Shown: positions 14,243 to 14,976 of the stretch, one piece after another
How positions within the stretch are numbered: position 1 is the first letter of the stretch
Layout of the letters: every line of letters begins with the position of its first letter
Assembly: GCA_049302575.1 (NCBI GenBank)
Contig: JBAQMG010000037.1
Span: forward strand, 1-14,976
Length of the DNA: 14,976 nucleotides
Origin: JBAQMG01 sp049302575
GTDB lineage: Bacteria; Bacillota; Desulfitobacteriia; Desulfitobacteriales; Desulfitobacteriaceae
Direction of reading: 5' to 3'
Made by a program: the position numbers and the translations under genes
Notes under the pieces: model-generated
Told to the model about the DNA's origin: nothing
What the model saw: only the letters and a program-made list of their open reading frames with translations
Databases searched by the model: none

Positions 14243-14976
14243 GTGACTGAGGAAAGCATCATTAAATCATATAATGAAGGGTTAAATTCGATTATTATCT
14301 TAGTTAAAGATCTAACCAATAACTTTACAAATCAAATTGGATCTCTAACAAATGAAATAAACGATCTAAAAACGGTGAACCTTGAATTCAGCAACCGAAT
14401 CGCTGAATTGGAAGCTCGCCTCAATAAAAACAGCAGCAATAGCAGTAAACCACCTTCTTCCGACGGTTACAAAAAGAAGATTCATAATAACCGTGTGAAA
14501 AACGAGAGGACCACTGGTGGACAAGTCGGACACAAAGGGCACACGCTTCTTAAAGTTGAAAAACCTGACTTCCGTGTTGATGCACCCATTGTAGACCTTT
14601 GCGATTGTGGTAGCGATCTTAGCAACGTACCCGACAAAGTTAGAACTCGTCAAGAGTTTGAACTGCCAGAAATTAAGCCTGTCGTCACAGAATATTCGAC
14701 TCACGAAAAAATTTGTCCTGGTTGCGGTAAAGTTCATCAATCCGAATTTCCGGTCAATATCAGCCAACCAACGCAATATGGAGCGAACATGAAGGTATTT
14801 ATGGCGTATCTTGTGGATTATCAGATGATCCCTCTCAAACGAGCGGTAGAAACCATTGAAGCGGTGACGGGTCAGACAGTAAGTCAAGGAACGCTCGTCT
14901 CAACCAGCGAAACGCTTTATCGGTTCTTAGCTAAACCAGTCGAAGCGATAAAACAACAAATCATGAAATCCAAGGT
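14243..14976 (+). CDS. IS66-family transposase (TnpC type), 3' truncated by window
   Basis: The frame opens at GTG 14243, with AGGTGG about six bases upstream, and stays open to the window end (244 codons). Residues about 25-65 form a coiled coil (IGSLTNEINDLK, NRIAELEARL). Then comes the signature NKNSSNSSKPPSSDGYKKK, TTGGQVGHKGHTL, a zinc-binding region with CDCG and CPGCG, and the block QYGANMKVFMAYLVDYQMIP preceding the DDE core. This is the order in IS66 transposases. The DDE catalytic region lies beyond the window, so completeness cannot be judged. No tnpA/tnpB-like small genes precede it, as in the single-gene ISBst12-like IS66 elements. It is divergent from blaI, with about 137 bases between the start codons; the left end of the element must lie in that gap. 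Confidence 0.93.
   Translation, partial: MTEESIIKSYNEGLNSIIILVKDLTNNFTNQIGSLTNEINDLKTVNLEFSNRIAELEARLNKNSSNSSKPPSSDGYKKKIHNNRVKNERTTGGQVGHKGHTLLKVEKPDFRVDAPIVDLCDCGSDLSNVPDKVRTRQEFELPEIKPVVTEYSTHEKICPGCGKVHQSEFPVNISQPTQYGANMKVFMAYLVDYQMIPLKRAVETIEAVTGQTVSQGTLVSTSETLYRFLAKPVEAIKQQIMKSK

Noticed and set aside
14366..14887. 173-residue minus-strand open frame
   Set aside because: It lies wholly antisense to the IS66 transposase, whose translation shows clear family motifs; no ribosome site or known domain.

Overview
The window looks like chromosome from a low-to-moderate GC, endospore-forming Firmicute, most likely an anaerobic clostridial lineage such as Desulfosporosinus/Desulfitobacterium-like Peptococcaceae. 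The grounds are an intact prkA-yhbH-spoVR sporulation operon, a hybrid-cluster protein gene, strong GGAGG-type ribosome sites and several TTG starts. The genus is inferred from protein style only.

Region 1 (1-9040) is compact and intact. It opens with the 3' half of a hydroxylamine reductase/hybrid cluster gene on the plus strand, closed by its own terminator. Convergent to it is a minus-strand operon: metallo-beta-lactamase-fold hydrolase, DedA protein, second DedA protein, and a stand-alone Old Yellow Enzyme-type flavin oxidoreductase with a four-cysteine cluster motif. A bidirectional-looking terminator ends it. Upstream, also on the minus strand, is prkA-yhbH-spoVR with a clear terminator. 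These three proteins (AAA+ kinase/protease-like PrkA, von Willebrand-type YhbH, SpoVR) are a conserved co-transcribed trio in spore formers.

Region 2 (about 9120-12067) is an accessory scar built of broken pieces. It holds an IS3-family transposase remnant next to the prkA promoter region, a frameshifted 3' fragment of a UPF0236/ISLre2-type transposase, and a complete minus-strand Phd/YefM-RelE/ParE toxin-antitoxin pair with its own sigma-A-type promoter and terminator. It also holds a SNF2-helicase gene reduced to its ends (internal deletion, frameshift and in-frame stop) and a GC-richer stretch of unrecognised origin.

Region 3 (12068-14976) is a minus-strand blaI-blaR1-like regulatory pair with translational overlap. 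The repressor is broken by a one-base deletion and carries an expanded hexanucleotide repeat. The membrane metallopeptidase is intact but has a non-penicillin-binding C-terminal domain. Divergent from it starts an IS66-family transposase that runs off the window end. It begins with GTG and has a strong extended -10 promoter.

I found no clearly new multi-gene system. The points most worth a second look are the MBL-DedA-DedA-flavoenzyme operon (with an Asp-to-Asn change in the hydrolase metal motif and a Cys cluster in a truncated flavoenzyme) and the BlaR1-like sensor with an unusual extracytoplasmic domain and a broken repressor.
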